Positions 56,688 to 64,000 of a DNA stretch of 64,000 bases are shown in pieces. Numbering within the stretch: the first letter of the stretch is position 1; each line of letters begins with the position of its first letter. Both the position numbers and the translations under genes were made by a program. The notes beneath the pieces were generated by a model, which was not told the DNA's origin, made no database searches, and saw only the letters and a list, made by a program, of their open reading frames with translations. This stretch comes from Rhizobium acidisoli (GTDB lineage: Bacteria > Pseudomonadota > Alphaproteobacteria > Rhizobiales > Rhizobiaceae), in assembly GCF_002531755.2 (NCBI RefSeq), contig NZ_CP035001.1, positions 558,001 to 622,000 on the forward strand, read 5' to 3'.

Positions 56688-57398
56688 ATGAACCCGATCA
56701 ATTCCCGCTACGGCGCCGTCGCCGGCACCCAGGCCGTCTTCGACGAAGGCCTGCGCCAGCACATGCTGCGCGTCTACAATTACATGGCTCTCGGCCTCGT
56801 CATCACCGGCCTCGTCGCCTTCGTCGTCGGCTCGACGCCCGCCCTCTACGTGCCGATCTTCGGCTCACCGCTGAAGTGGGTGGTGATGCTGGCGCCGCTC
56901 GCCTTCGTCTTCTTCTTCTCGTTCCGCATCCAGACGATGTCGGCCGGCACCGCGCAAATCACCTTCTGGGCCTTCTGCGCCGTGATGGGTCTGTCGCTTG
57001 CCTCCGTCTTCCTGGTCTTCACCGGGATGAGCATCGCGCGGACTTTCTTCATCACCGCCACGATGTTCGGCGCGACCAGCCTTTACGGCTATGTGACGAA
57101 ACGTGACCTGTCGCGCATGGGCTCGTTCCTGATGATGGGTCTCATCGGCGTTATCATCGCCAGCATCGTCAACATCTTCCTGGGTTCGTCCGCGCTGCAG
57201 TTCGCCATCTCGGTGATCGGTATCGTCGTCTTCGTCGGCCTCACCGCCTACGACACGCAGAACATCAAGGAACAGTATTCGGAAAACTACGATCAGGAAT
57301 CGAACCAGAAGCTCGCCGTCTTCGGTGCGCTCTCGCTCTACCTGAACTTCGTCAACATCTTCCAGCTTCTGCTCAACTTCACGGGCGAGCGGGAATAG
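56688..57398 (+). CDS. Bax inhibitor-1/YccA-family membrane protein
   Basis: A 236-aa seven-helix protein (TMBIM/YccA family), a proposed Ca2+/H+ channel that protects against membrane stress and, in YccA, against FtsH. It begins VFDEGLRQHMLRVYNYMALGLVITGLVAFVVG and ends TAYDTQNIKEQYSENYDQESNQKLAVFGALSLYLNFVNIFQ. The ATG at 56688 is preceded by CGAGGAG. It follows the sigma/anti-sigma pair closely, so it is probably part of the same envelope-stress operon. Confidence 0.9.
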   Translation: MNPINSRYGAVAGTQAVFDEGLRQHMLRVYNYMALGLVITGLVAFVVGSTPALYVPIFGSPLKWVVMLAPLAFVFFFSFRIQTMSAGTAQITFWAFCAVMGLSLASVFLVFTGMSIARTFFITATMFGATSLYGYVTKRDLSRMGSFLMMGLIGVIIASIVNIFLGSSALQFAISVIGIVVFVGLTAYDTQNIKEQYSENYDQESNQKLAVFGALSLYLNFVNIFQLLLNFTGERE

Positions 57399-57489
57399 GA
57401 CTGCGCTTCTGGGGGCAATGGAAGCGCAAGAGCGCCTGGTCTGCAGTCTATGACAGGATGGCGGATCGGGTGCTCACTTAAAAGGAGAT

Positions 57490-57520
57490 GGCCGGGTCGA
57501 CAACCCGGCCGTTTTCGTTT
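57490..57520 (+). terminator. Terminator after the Bax-inhibitor gene
   Basis: GGCCGGGT and ACCCGGCC pair around a CGACA loop, followed by GTTTTCGTTT. It ends the sigma-anti-sigma-Bax-inhibitor transcript and may also serve the oppositely oriented gene that ends at 57520. Confidence 0.75.
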
Positions 57521-58653
57521 CAGATGATGCCCCAGGCGCGGTAGCGACCGCGGCCGGTGATTTCACGAATGCCGATCTCGTTGACAAGGTTCAGCGCCCC
57601 GCGCGGCGTAATGCGCAGATGGCGGGCAATCATCGCCGCCGAGACCATCGGCCGCGACAGGATGAAATCGGCAAGGTCGGGCAGGCTGCTATTCGAGCGG
57701 CGGCCGCGAAAGCGCAGCTCCATCTGCGTGCGGGCGAGCGATAACCGGTCGAGTTCCTTCAGTCCGGCGGCAGCCCCCAGATGCATCGCCTCAAGGAAGG
57801 CCTGCAGCCGCGTCGCCCGGTCGCGCGCCCGGCGACGTTCGTGGCGCACCAGCTTCAGCCCGCCGTAAAAAGAAAAGAGATGCGAGGCGACCTTGCCGCG
57901 GGCGCGGAGATGGCCTGCAACCAGAAGACCGCCGAGCCAGTGCTGACGCCGCAATGGCTCGATCCTTTCCCAGGCTTCGAAAAGAATGATCGCGCCGAGA
58001 ACCGGCGGCAAGCTGTCGGCCAATGGCAATAGGCCGCGCCACTCGGCAAGCCGCTGTTCCTCGTCCCATTCGTCATCCCCCAGCAGGCCGAGAGGATCGT
58101 CATTACGCCTCGCCGGGGCAGCGGCGGCCGTCTCGCTTACCGTCACCTTGCCCGTATGGATGTCGAGCAGCTTCTGCGAGCGGGCAAGCAGCGCATCGAT
58201 CTCGGCCATCTCGGCAGCCAACGGCCCGTCCTCATCCCCGCCCTCTTCGTCGGTCTCGGCCGGAACCCCCGGGCTCTTTACTTCAGGCGCCGCCCCCTCC
58301 CCTTCCCCGAGCGTCGCCGTCAGCGTCGCAAGCCCCGAGGCTCCGAGCGCCCAGGCGGGTTCTCCGGTCCAGATGCGCCGGCGGGCCCGCAGCACGGAAT
58401 GGGCGATCGTCAGTTCGTGGCTCGGCGCCCGGCTGTCCATATGCGCATCGTGCAAAACCAGATCCTCGACATGCACAAGTTCGCCGGCCACCCACAGCGC
58501 GCCGGCGGCATCGAAGAAATGACTGCGTTCGGCAAACCCCTCGCCAACCGGCGAACGCACCACCCGCTCATCCAGCCGTGCCAGCGCATCCTCTGCTGCC
58601 GCAAAGGATGAAAGCAGGGTTTGAAGCATCGCAGCGTCGATTTCGTAGCGCAT
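57520..58653 (-). CDS. RHE_PE00001-family protein (DUF1612 + HTH)
   Basis: A 377-aa protein of a family typical of rhizobial plasmids, found beside repC. The N-terminal half (AERSHFFDAAGALWVAGELVHVEDLVLHDAHMDSRAPSHELTIAHSVLRARR) is the DUF1612-type region. A helix-turn-helix near the C-terminus (ARHLRITPRGALNLVNEIGIREITGRGRYRAWGII) suggests DNA binding. Its role is unknown; its constant place next to the replication module hints at plasmid maintenance (inference). It is divergently placed with respect to nothing; it follows repC on the same strand. Confidence 0.8.
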   Translation of the reverse strand: MRYEIDAAMLQTLLSSFAAAEDALARLDERVVRSPVGEGFAERSHFFDAAGALWVAGELVHVEDLVLHDAHMDSRAPSHELTIAHSVLRARRRIWTGEPAWALGASGLATLTATLGEGEGAAPEVKSPGVPAETDEEGGDEDGPLAAEMAEIDALLARSQKLLDIHTGKVTVSETAAAAPARRNDDPLGLLGDDEWDEEQRLAEWRGLLPLADSLPPVLGAIILFEAWERIEPLRRQHWLGGLLVAGHLRARGKVASHLFSFYGGLKLVRHERRRARDRATRLQAFLEAMHLGAAAGLKELDRLSLARTQMELRFRGRRSNSSLPDLADFILSRPMVSAAMIARHLRITPRGALNLVNEIGIREITGRGRYRAWGII

Positions 58654-58672
58654 TGTTAAGCTTTACGGTTTT

Positions 58673-58837
58673 TCACAAATGGAAGCAAAGGAGACGTTTC
58701 CTTCCGCCATCTATGACATGGTTAACGGCGCATTTCAACAAAATGGTCGGGGAAGGAAGCGGTCGAGACGGCTGAGCGGCGCTCCGCATATCTTCTAGCT
58801 GGCGCAGCTGGCGCGAAACTTTTTCATCGCCGTTCAT
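58673..58837 (-). CDS. Possible small gene overlapping the repC stop
   Basis: A 54-aa frame whose ATG at 58837 overlaps the repC stop in ATGA. The product begins MNGDEKVSRQLRQLEDMRSAAQ and contains ILLKCAVNHVIDGGRKRLLCF. The overlap would couple translation to repC. No known family is recognised, and a short frame in this GC-rich context may be chance, so confidence is low. Confidence 0.3.
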   Translation of the reverse strand: MNGDEKVSRQLRQLEDMRSAAQPSRPLPSPTILLKCAVNHVIDGGRKRLLCFHL

Positions 58838-60048
58838 CCGGTTTTCCTTGCTGCCGGACCATTTGCCCGCATCAGCGCCATCAGCATGGGCCCAAGCGAG
58901 AACTCGCCACGCTCGGCCCGCCGTGTGAGGTCGCGCAGATAGCCGCCGGCCGAGTTGATATGGCCGCCCCTTTCCAGGATGCAGGCGATCACCGTCGCGG
59001 CGTTTTCCGGCCCCATCACATCGCAGGCTAGCTGATAGGCGCTCGGGCTGACGCCCAGCGTCGAACGGACTATGACGGCCGCGGCCATCAGATCCCGCCA
59101 GCTGCCGATCCCGCCGCCCGGCCCATAAGCGACGATCTCCGGGCAGGCCTGCAGCACCATGGCAAGCGGGAAGGATTTTGGCGGCTCCCGCCACGGCCGC
59201 GCTTCTTCCTCCGGCTTTTCCCCCTGCTTCGGTTCGAAGCTTGGTTCAAGTTCAGATATGTGGTTTGGGTTTGAATTATGTATGTGCCGACCGTTCTGGC
59301 TGTCATTGGCGTCTGTTTTTTCTGTTTTCGTCTTCAATTCCAGCGTCTTGACGATCAATTCGCGGAACGCTTCGAGATCGGTCAGCAGGCTTTCCATCTC
59401 GGCGGCCGAAGGGCGGCGCGGCAGGCTTGCCGAAAGCAGATTGAATTGCGTCTGCATCTCGATCCATTCGCCGGCAATTTCCTCTTCCAGGGCGATCTCG
59501 ATGAGTTTGGTGATATCACGCCGGCACAGTGTCAGCCGCTCCCGCAAACGCTTCCATTCGAGCTTGCCGGCAAGCACCTGAGCCGCCTGCGCCTCGATCT
59601 CGCCGGCGCGCACCAGGAGGGGCGCCAGGCTGAAGCCAAACGCCTCTCCAAGCCCGCCCTCGCCGTTACGGCGGGCAAAACGTTTGCCGTTCGGGCTATC
59701 CCGCCGGATAATCAGGCCGGCCTCCACCAGCGCCGCCAGGTTCCGCCGCAACGTCGTGCCGGCCATGCCATGCGTCCGCAGCGACAACTGCTCGTTCGAC
59801 GGAAAGACGACGAAACCGTTGGCCTCGGCAATCTCGTTCTTCGGATAAAAGGTCAGCAGCGCGTTGAGAACAGCGAGCGCACGGTCCGATACGCCGAACA
59901 TGTCCTTTGCTTCGCAGAGCGCGCGAAAGATCTTCCACTTGTCGACCGATGCGTCGGATTCGACCTTGCTGGCATTTTCCTGGCTTGCCAGCATGCCAAG
60001 CGTCATCGATCGCCGCCCAAAGGGCGTCGATACATATTGAGGCTCCAT
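58834..60048 (-). CDS. repC: Replication initiator RepC
   Basis: A 404-aa RepC, the initiator of repABC plasmids. Conserved landmarks include the opening MEPQYVSTPFGRRSMTLGMLASQ and an N-terminal winged-helix region (ALAVLNALLTFYPKNEI to GLIIRRDSPNGKRFARR), with the C-terminal SFPLAMVLQACPEI..GPGGGIGSWRDLMAAAVIVRSTLGVSPSAY. The ATG at 60048 follows AAGGTGAGGG; GTG 60057 is an alternative. It lies after repB with an intervening antisense RNA, and the replication origin is expected inside its own AT-rich middle. Confidence 0.95.
   Translation of the reverse strand: MEPQYVSTPFGRRSMTLGMLASQENASKVESDASVDKWKIFRALCEAKDMFGVSDRALAVLNALLTFYPKNEIAEANGFVVFPSNEQLSLRTHGMAGTTLRRNLAALVEAGLIIRRDSPNGKRFARRNGEGGLGEAFGFSLAPLLVRAGEIEAQAAQVLAGKLEWKRLRERLTLCRRDITKLIEIALEEEIAGEWIEMQTQFNLLSASLPRRPSAAEMESLLTDLEAFRELIVKTLELKTKTEKTDANDSQNGRHIHNSNPNHISELEPSFEPKQGEKPEEEARPWREPPKSFPLAMVLQACPEIVAYGPGGGIGSWRDLMAAAVIVRSTLGVSPSAYQLACDVMGPENAATVIACILERGGHINSAGGYLRDLTRRAERGEFSLGPMLMALMRANGPAARKTG
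59230..59345. other. Probable replication origin region inside repC
   Basis: The middle of repC around 59230-59345 is markedly AT-rich compared with its surroundings, encoding an Asn/Glu-rich linker (NGRHIHNSNPNHISELEPSFEPKQGEKPEEEA). In known repABC replicons oriV sits in such a region of repC (established for family members), so this is the likely location here. Confidence 0.45.
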
Positions 60049-60142
60049 GTCCCTCACCTTTTCTCAAGGCAAAAGAAGTCTACCACCCAAAAGGATGCCG
60101 AAGATGCTTGACAGCGATTCGAGGAAGTGCGATTCTCAGATT

Positions 60143-60193
60143 GTCCAGATATGAGAAAGGCTTCCGCGGCGGCAACGTTCGGAGGCTTTTTTC
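60143..60193 (+). ncRNA. repABC counter-transcribed antisense RNA (ctRNA)
   Basis: Between repB and repC, opposite in direction to the rep operon. A TTGACA at 60108-60113 and GATTCT at 60131-60136 form a promoter with 17-bp spacing, and a hairpin (AGGCTTCCG/CGGAGGCTT at 60158-60188) ending in T-runs at 60187-60193 forms the terminator. This gives an RNA of about 50 nt, the usual size of the repC-controlling incompatibility RNA. Confidence 0.7.
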
Positions 60194-60202
60194 TTTTGCG
60201 GC

Positions 60203-61198
60203 CTACTCTCCTGCTTCTAATCTACCGGCCCGATAGGCTTCGTAAAGCTCATCGAGACGACGTGAAATGTAAGCGCCGAAATCCGGCGCGTCGCCGGTTT
60301 TCAACGCGATCGTAAAGGAATTGCCGGCGCTCTTGATTCGGCCGGCAATCTTGCCGCCGCTCTTCGGCTTCCAGTCATATTCCGTGGGTTCGGGCTTCGC
60401 CTCTTTCCTGGCCAGCTCGGCAACCAGAAGCTCGAAGCGGCGGTCGCTTTCCTCAGCCGTGAACCGTTGCGAACCGACGAGCTTGGCAAGCCGCGCCGCT
60501 GTCATTCCGTTCCAGTCCTGGGCAAGCGCCATCCATTTACGACGCCCGATACCGGGTGCAGCGCCGACCGACCTGACGATATCGGCCGGGATCGCCTTGG
60601 CGACGGTGATCAGCTTCGAAAGCTCGGTCTTGTCAGTCGACAGCGCCTTCATGATAACGGGACGCTCAAAACCCTTGAGTTCGAGATTGAGGGCAAAGAC
60701 AGCCCGCTCGATATAGGAAAGGTTCCGGCGCGCCGAATTTTCGATGCCCTGGGCGATGACCACATCGACATCGTCGAGCTTGCGGACGATCGCCTGCACT
60801 TTGCGCCCGAGCAGCTTGACGGCCTGCAGGCGGCGATGGCCGTAAGCGATCTGGTAGCGGCTCTCATCATCGGGATGGCGGCGAACGAGAATCGGCACTT
60901 CCTGGCCGTTCTCGGCAATCGACCGCACTAGTTCATCCTCGATATCGAGCGGCTGATCGGCAAGGCGATCGCGGACGAAGGAAGAATCGATCAGGTCGGG
61001 ATCGAGCTCGACGATGCGTTCGCCGGAGAGTAAAGCCTCCTGCATCGCCCTGCTCTCTTCCTCCATGCGTCCAAGCGTCAACGCCATCGTCCGAACCGGC
61101 CCGGCCGATCCGCGCAAAGAGGTCTCGTCGTAGTTGGCCGCGGCCAACTCTTGCGCCGTGTCGTCGAAGAGACCTTTCAGGCGATCGCGTCTGCTCAT
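60203..61198 (-). CDS. repB: Plasmid partition protein RepB (ParB type)
   Basis: A 331-aa ParB-like CTP-switch and DNA-binding protein. It carries the ParB nuclease-like core with VPILVRRHPDDESRYQIAYGHRRLQAVKLLGRKVQAIVR (ParB boxes, GHRR), followed by a DNA-binding HTH region (SKLITVAKAIPADIVRSVG). It binds the parS palindromes at 61133 (inside its own gene) and 62507. Its ATG overlaps the repA stop (ATGA). Confidence 0.95.
   Translation of the reverse strand: MSRRDRLKGLFDDTAQELAAANYDETSLRGSAGPVRTMALTLGRMEEESRAMQEALLSGERIVELDPDLIDSSFVRDRLADQPLDIEDELVRSIAENGQEVPILVRRHPDDESRYQIAYGHRRLQAVKLLGRKVQAIVRKLDDVDVVIAQGIENSARRNLSYIERAVFALNLELKGFERPVIMKALSTDKTELSKLITVAKAIPADIVRSVGAAPGIGRRKWMALAQDWNGMTAARLAKLVGSQRFTAEESDRRFELLVAELARKEAKPEPTEYDWKPKSGGKIAGRIKSAGNSFTIALKTGDAPDFGAYISRRLDELYEAYRAGRLEAGE
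61133..61148. other. parS-type palindrome inside the 5' end of repB
   Basis: GTTGGCCGCGGCCAAC is a perfect 16-bp palindrome and is identical to the site at 62507-62522. It has the GTTNNC...GNNAAC shape of repABC parS sequences and lies about 50 bp into repB. It is therefore a second binding site for RepB within its own gene. Confidence 0.8.
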
Positions 61199-62400
61199 GT
61201 GCGGCCCCAGGCTTTGTGAATACCGGCGAGAACTTCGCCGTTGGCGGCATTGACCGATTCCAGCGCCCGATCATAGGTCGAGCGACGCACCTGCCCCTTC
61301 TCGATCTCGAAGAGCGTCTGCTTGGTCAGGCCGGCATCGGCGATCGCCGTCGATTTGAGAATGGTCGCCGTCAACACGTCATCGCTGAACAGGCTGCGCA
61401 ACAGCGCGACGATCTGCGACTGCGGGGCATCGAAAGGTTCGTGACGGGTCACGACATATTTTATGAAATCGTGCTGCAGATCGCCGCCGGCCTTGCGCAC
61501 GACCGAAAGCAGATCCGAGGTCATCAGCAGGAATTGCGACATGGAGGCAACATCGACCATCTGCGGATGGATCGTGATAAGCAGCGACGTGGCGGCACAG
61601 ACGGCGCCGAGCGTCAGGTAACCGAGCTGCGGCGGGCAGTCGATCACCACGACGTCGTAATCGGCTTCGACCTCGGCAATCGCCATGCCGACGCGGCGGA
61701 AGAACAATTCGCCGGGCCGCTGGCGATCACTGAGCGCCCGCGGCGTCTCATGCTCGAATTCCATCAATTCAAGATTGCCCGGCACTAGATCGAGACCATC
61801 GAAATAAGTCTTGCGGATAATGTCCTTCAGCGGCTTGCGATCGGCATCATAGCGAATTGCGCCATAAAGCGTATCACCATCGGAGAGATCGAATTCCGGC
61901 TGCACGCCGAGCATGGACGAGAGCGATGCCTGCGGATCGAGATCGATGGCGAGTACCCGATAACCCGCCAGCGCCAGATACTGCGCCAAATAAAGTGTCG
62001 TCGTGGTCTTGGCCGAGCCGCCCTTGAAATTGGTGACGGCAACCGTCTGCAGCTTCTCGCCGGCGCGCCGCCAGGGAAGGTAGGACAGCGCATCCTTCGG
62101 CTTCAGCTTTGCCATATAATGGCGCAATTCATTGATCTGGCCGAGCGTATAAGAGCGCCGGCCATTCTGGGAAAGTTCCGGCTGCGGCCCCTTGCCATCC
62201 AGCGAAAGCTGGCGAAGATAGCCGTCGGAGACGCCGATCATCTGGGCGGCCTCGCCTGAGGAAAATGTGCGCAGCGTCTTTTGCGACAGCGGCGGAAACA
62301 GCTTCTCGCGCAACAGCTTCAGTTGCCGCGAAAGCTGGTTCGCATGCCGCTCGATCCGCACATCTGTCGTCGATACGCTAATGTTGTCCAAAACACCCAA
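61195..62400 (-). CDS. repA: Plasmid partition protein RepA (ParA type)
   Basis: A 401-aa Walker-type partition ATPase. An N-terminal HTH region (LRTFSSGEAAQMIGVSDGYLRQLSLDG) binds operator DNA. The deviant Walker A is KGGSAKTTTT (K126-K131), followed by AIDLDPQASLSSMLG and VVVIDCPPQLGYLTLGA. RepA moves plasmid copies with RepB and represses the repABC promoter. The frame starts TTG at 62400; the next TTG at 62391 is better spaced from AAAGGA, so either may be used. Confidence 0.95.
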   Translation of the reverse strand: MGVLDNISVSTTDVRIERHANQLSRQLKLLREKLFPPLSQKTLRTFSSGEAAQMIGVSDGYLRQLSLDGKGPQPELSQNGRRSYTLGQINELRHYMAKLKPKDALSYLPWRRAGEKLQTVAVTNFKGGSAKTTTTLYLAQYLALAGYRVLAIDLDPQASLSSMLGVQPEFDLSDGDTLYGAIRYDADRKPLKDIIRKTYFDGLDLVPGNLELMEFEHETPRALSDRQRPGELFFRRVGMAIAEVEADYDVVVIDCPPQLGYLTLGAVCAATSLLITIHPQMVDVASMSQFLLMTSDLLSVVRKAGGDLQHDFIKYVVTRHEPFDAPQSQIVALLRSLFSDDVLTATILKSTAIADAGLTKQTLFEIEKGQVRRSTYDRALESVNAANGEVLAGIHKAWGRT

Positions 62401-62506
62401 TCCTTTTCGATGCGCTTTTTCGTCAACATAGCGTCAAAAAGCGTATTGAAGGTGACACGATTCGCAATTTGCGGCAACAATAGGGGCCGAGACGCATTCC
62501 GGCCCG

Positions 62507-62522
62507 GTTGGCCGCGGCCAAC
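62507..62522. other. parS-type palindrome upstream of repA
   Basis: GTTGGCCGCGGCCAAC, a perfect 16-bp palindrome, lies about 107 bp upstream of the repA start and is identical to the copy inside repB. RepB binding here helps partition and may influence the repA promoter. Confidence 0.8.
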
Positions 62523-62592
62523 TCTCTGCCATCGCCCTTGCAGAACACCGCCTTTTTCGGCAAGACCGCCGGGACTCACGGGGACTATCGGC

Positions 62593-63357
62593 TTGAAGCA
62601 CATCCATATCATCGGTATCGGCACGGGCAATCCGGAGCACGTCACCATACAGGCAATCAACGCAATGATCGCCGCCGACGTGATATTCCTGCCGCTGAAG
62701 GGCGCAGCCAAGGAAGAGCTTGCCGAGGTCCGGCGAGACATTTGCGAACGATATGCCACCCGGCCGGGGATTCGGATTTCAGAATTCGCCCTGCCGCAAA
62801 GGCAGACTGCTGACAGAAGCTACACGCAAAGCGTCGATAGCTGGCATGCCGAGATTGCCCTTATCTATAATGAGCTGATCTCCGGCCTCCCCGATGACGG
62901 CCGCGGCGCCTTTCTCGTCTGGGGCGATCCGAGCCTCTACGACAGCACCATCCGCATCATCGAACGGGTGCGGCAGGACACCGGGCTGGATTTCGATTAC
63001 AGCGTCGTTCCCGGCATCACCAGCATTCAGGCCTTGGCGGCCAGCCACAGGATCTCGGTCAACCTGGTGGGAAAGCCGGTCGAGATCACCACCGGGCGCA
63101 GGCTGGCGCGGGACGGGCTCCAGGCCTCCACGACGGTCGTCATGCTCGACGGTGAACAGGCTTTTGCGAAGATCGACGATCCCGACGCCGAAATCTTTTG
63201 GGGCGCCTATCTCGGCACCAAGGACGAGATCGTCAGAGCGGGACGGCTTGGGGATATCGCCACCGAGATTCAGGCGCTCCGCGCCGAGGCACGGCAACGG
63301 CACGGCTGGATTATGGATATCTATCTGCTGCGAAAAGGACGGGATTTCGAGGAATAG
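62593..63357 (+). CDS. cobF: Precorrin-6A synthase (deacetylating)
   Basis: A 254-aa SAM-dependent methyltransferase of the aerobic cobalamin pathway. It methylates precorrin-5 at C1 and releases acetate. It shows IHIIGIGTGNPEHVT, GAFLVWGDPSLYDSTI and VVPGITSIQALAASH, all diagnostic of CobF. The start is TTG at 62593, with CGGGGA upstream, which gives the length expected for the family (about 260 aa). It is divergent from repA and leads into cobG. Confidence 0.93.
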   Translation: MKHIHIIGIGTGNPEHVTIQAINAMIAADVIFLPLKGAAKEELAEVRRDICERYATRPGIRISEFALPQRQTADRSYTQSVDSWHAEIALIYNELISGLPDDGRGAFLVWGDPSLYDSTIRIIERVRQDTGLDFDYSVVPGITSIQALAASHRISVNLVGKPVEITTGRRLARDGLQASTTVVMLDGEQAFAKIDDPDAEIFWGAYLGTKDEIVRAGRLGDIATEIQALRAEARQRHGWIMDIYLLRKGRDFEE

Positions 63358-63427
63358 TTGGCCGGACGTTTTCCACATGTTTTGCCGCGCCGCTGCGATC
63401 ATGTAAGAAATGGTCAGAGGATCACGA

Positions 63428-64000
63428 ATGAGCAATGAGGCCACAACGACGATCGACGGGACAGGCGAGGCGGATCTGCACGGCCGCCCGGCGGTGGCGA
63501 TGCGCAGGCGCGGCGCCTGCCCCGCTCTGGCCACGCCGATGCCGACCGGTGACGGCCTGCTGGTGCGGCTGCGGCCGGCCGGCGGCTCGCTGAGGCTGCC
63601 GCAATTCGCAGCCCTTGCCCGCTCAGCCGCTGCGCATGGAAACGGTATTCTGGAAATCACCGCCCGCGGCAATCTGCAGATTCGCGGACTGCGGGCCGAG
63701 ACCGTCGGACAGCTTGCCGCCGATATCGATGCCGCCGGGATCACCGTGCCGGACGGGCCGGGGATCGAGATTTCGCCGCTGCATGGTATCGACCCGCAAG
63801 AGCGGAGCGATCCGGCCGTAATGGAAATGGCCTTGCGCCGCACGCTTCACGATCTCATCGCCTCGCCGCGGCTCGCGCCAAAACTGTCGATCGTTGTCGA
63901 CGGCGGTGGTGTCTTCGGCTTGTCGGCGCTTTCCGCCGATATCCGTGTGGTCGCGCAACCGGACACGGGTTGGCTTGTCGCGATCAATGGCGACGGTGAA
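63428..64000 (+). CDS. cobG: Precorrin-3B synthase, N-terminal part (partial)
   Basis: The first 191 residues of CobG, which converts precorrin-3A to precorrin-3B, run off the window end. It opens with ACPALATPMPTGDGLLVRLRP, then ITARGNLQIRGL, the ferredoxin-like nitrite/sulphite reductase half-domain typical of CobG. AGAGGA precedes the ATG at 63428. Its place directly after cobF indicates that the rest of a cobalamin operon continues beyond 64000. Confidence 0.88.
   Translation, partial: MSNEATTTIDGTGEADLHGRPAVAMRRRGACPALATPMPTGDGLLVRLRPAGGSLRLPQFAALARSAAAHGNGILEITARGNLQIRGLRAETVGQLAADIDAAGITVPDGPGIEISPLHGIDPQERSDPAVMEMALRRTLHDLIASPRLAPKLSIVVDGGGVFGLSALSADIRVVAQPDTGWLVAINGDGE

Overview
The window is high-GC alphaproteobacterial DNA and fits a Rhizobium of the etli/leguminosarum/phaseoli group. 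The evidence is a repABC replication-partition operon with two identical parS-type palindromes, a rhizobial RHE_PE00001-type gene beside repC, a cyo quinol oxidase operon, RIME-like intergenic palindromes and several GGAAC-N16/17-CGTT (EcfG, general stress) promoters. The repABC operon with cobF/cobG directly beside it shows that this is a large secondary replicon (chromid or megaplasmid). From memory, the closest match in gene content is the R. etli p42e / R. leguminosarum pRL11 type; no database was searched.

Layout. 1-108: start of a divergent gene, possibly a GntR-type regulator. 182-9860: an oligopeptide/opine-type ABC importer (fused ATPase, Tat-type binding protein, two permeases) followed in the same direction by three GT-B glycosyltransferases. 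9920-11612: a WYL regulator, a VOC protein and an EVE protein; the regulator and the VOC gene are each preceded by the same 19-bp palindrome. 11930-15210: an ABC-exporter-like protein with a broken ATPase site and expanded nucleotide-binding region, followed by a stand-alone cyclic-nucleotide sensor. 15220-16210: a ParE-type toxin-antitoxin pair with 22-bp tandem repeats and a RIME-like repeat. 16294-24342: an MFS carrier, cyoABCD, a SURF1 gene and an acyltransferase. 24412-28731: a PAS hybrid histidine kinase, an FAD/NAD(P) protein and a flavodoxin-fold reductase. 28963-32789: a heterodimeric ABC exporter whose stop codon lies at the junction of a 343-bp MITE-like element. 33246-39422: a small secreted protein, two LacI regulators, two MFS carriers and a TetR regulator. 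39448-41406: a response regulator, an L,D-transpeptidase with a disrupted start, and an exported MsrA. 41606-49152: an alpha-2-macroglobulin/PBP1C pair. 49256-51865: treY. 51920-54910: a copper ATPase and its CueR-type regulator. 54939-57398: a small conserved-looking gene, then an ECF sigma/anti-sigma/Bax-inhibitor operon. 57520-62522: RHE_PE00001-like gene, repC, antisense RNA, repB, repA and parS. 62593-64000: cobF and the start of cobG.

How it works together. Much of the window deals with the envelope and stress: periplasmic defence and cell-wall repair (A2M/PBP1C, L,D-transpeptidase, exported MsrA), copper export, quinol oxidase respiration and trehalose synthesis. Three genes (PAS hybrid kinase, single-domain response regulator, treY) have consensus EcfG promoters, and the flavodoxin-fold reductase has a weaker one. 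This suggests that several otherwise unlinked genes here share a general-stress input.

The least ordinary items are the catalytically degenerate ABC protein paired with a cNMP sensor, the WYL-regulator operator pair, the MITE forming a stop codon, the in-frame TAG in the L,D-transpeptidase signal sequence, and a small reading frame overlapping the repC stop.
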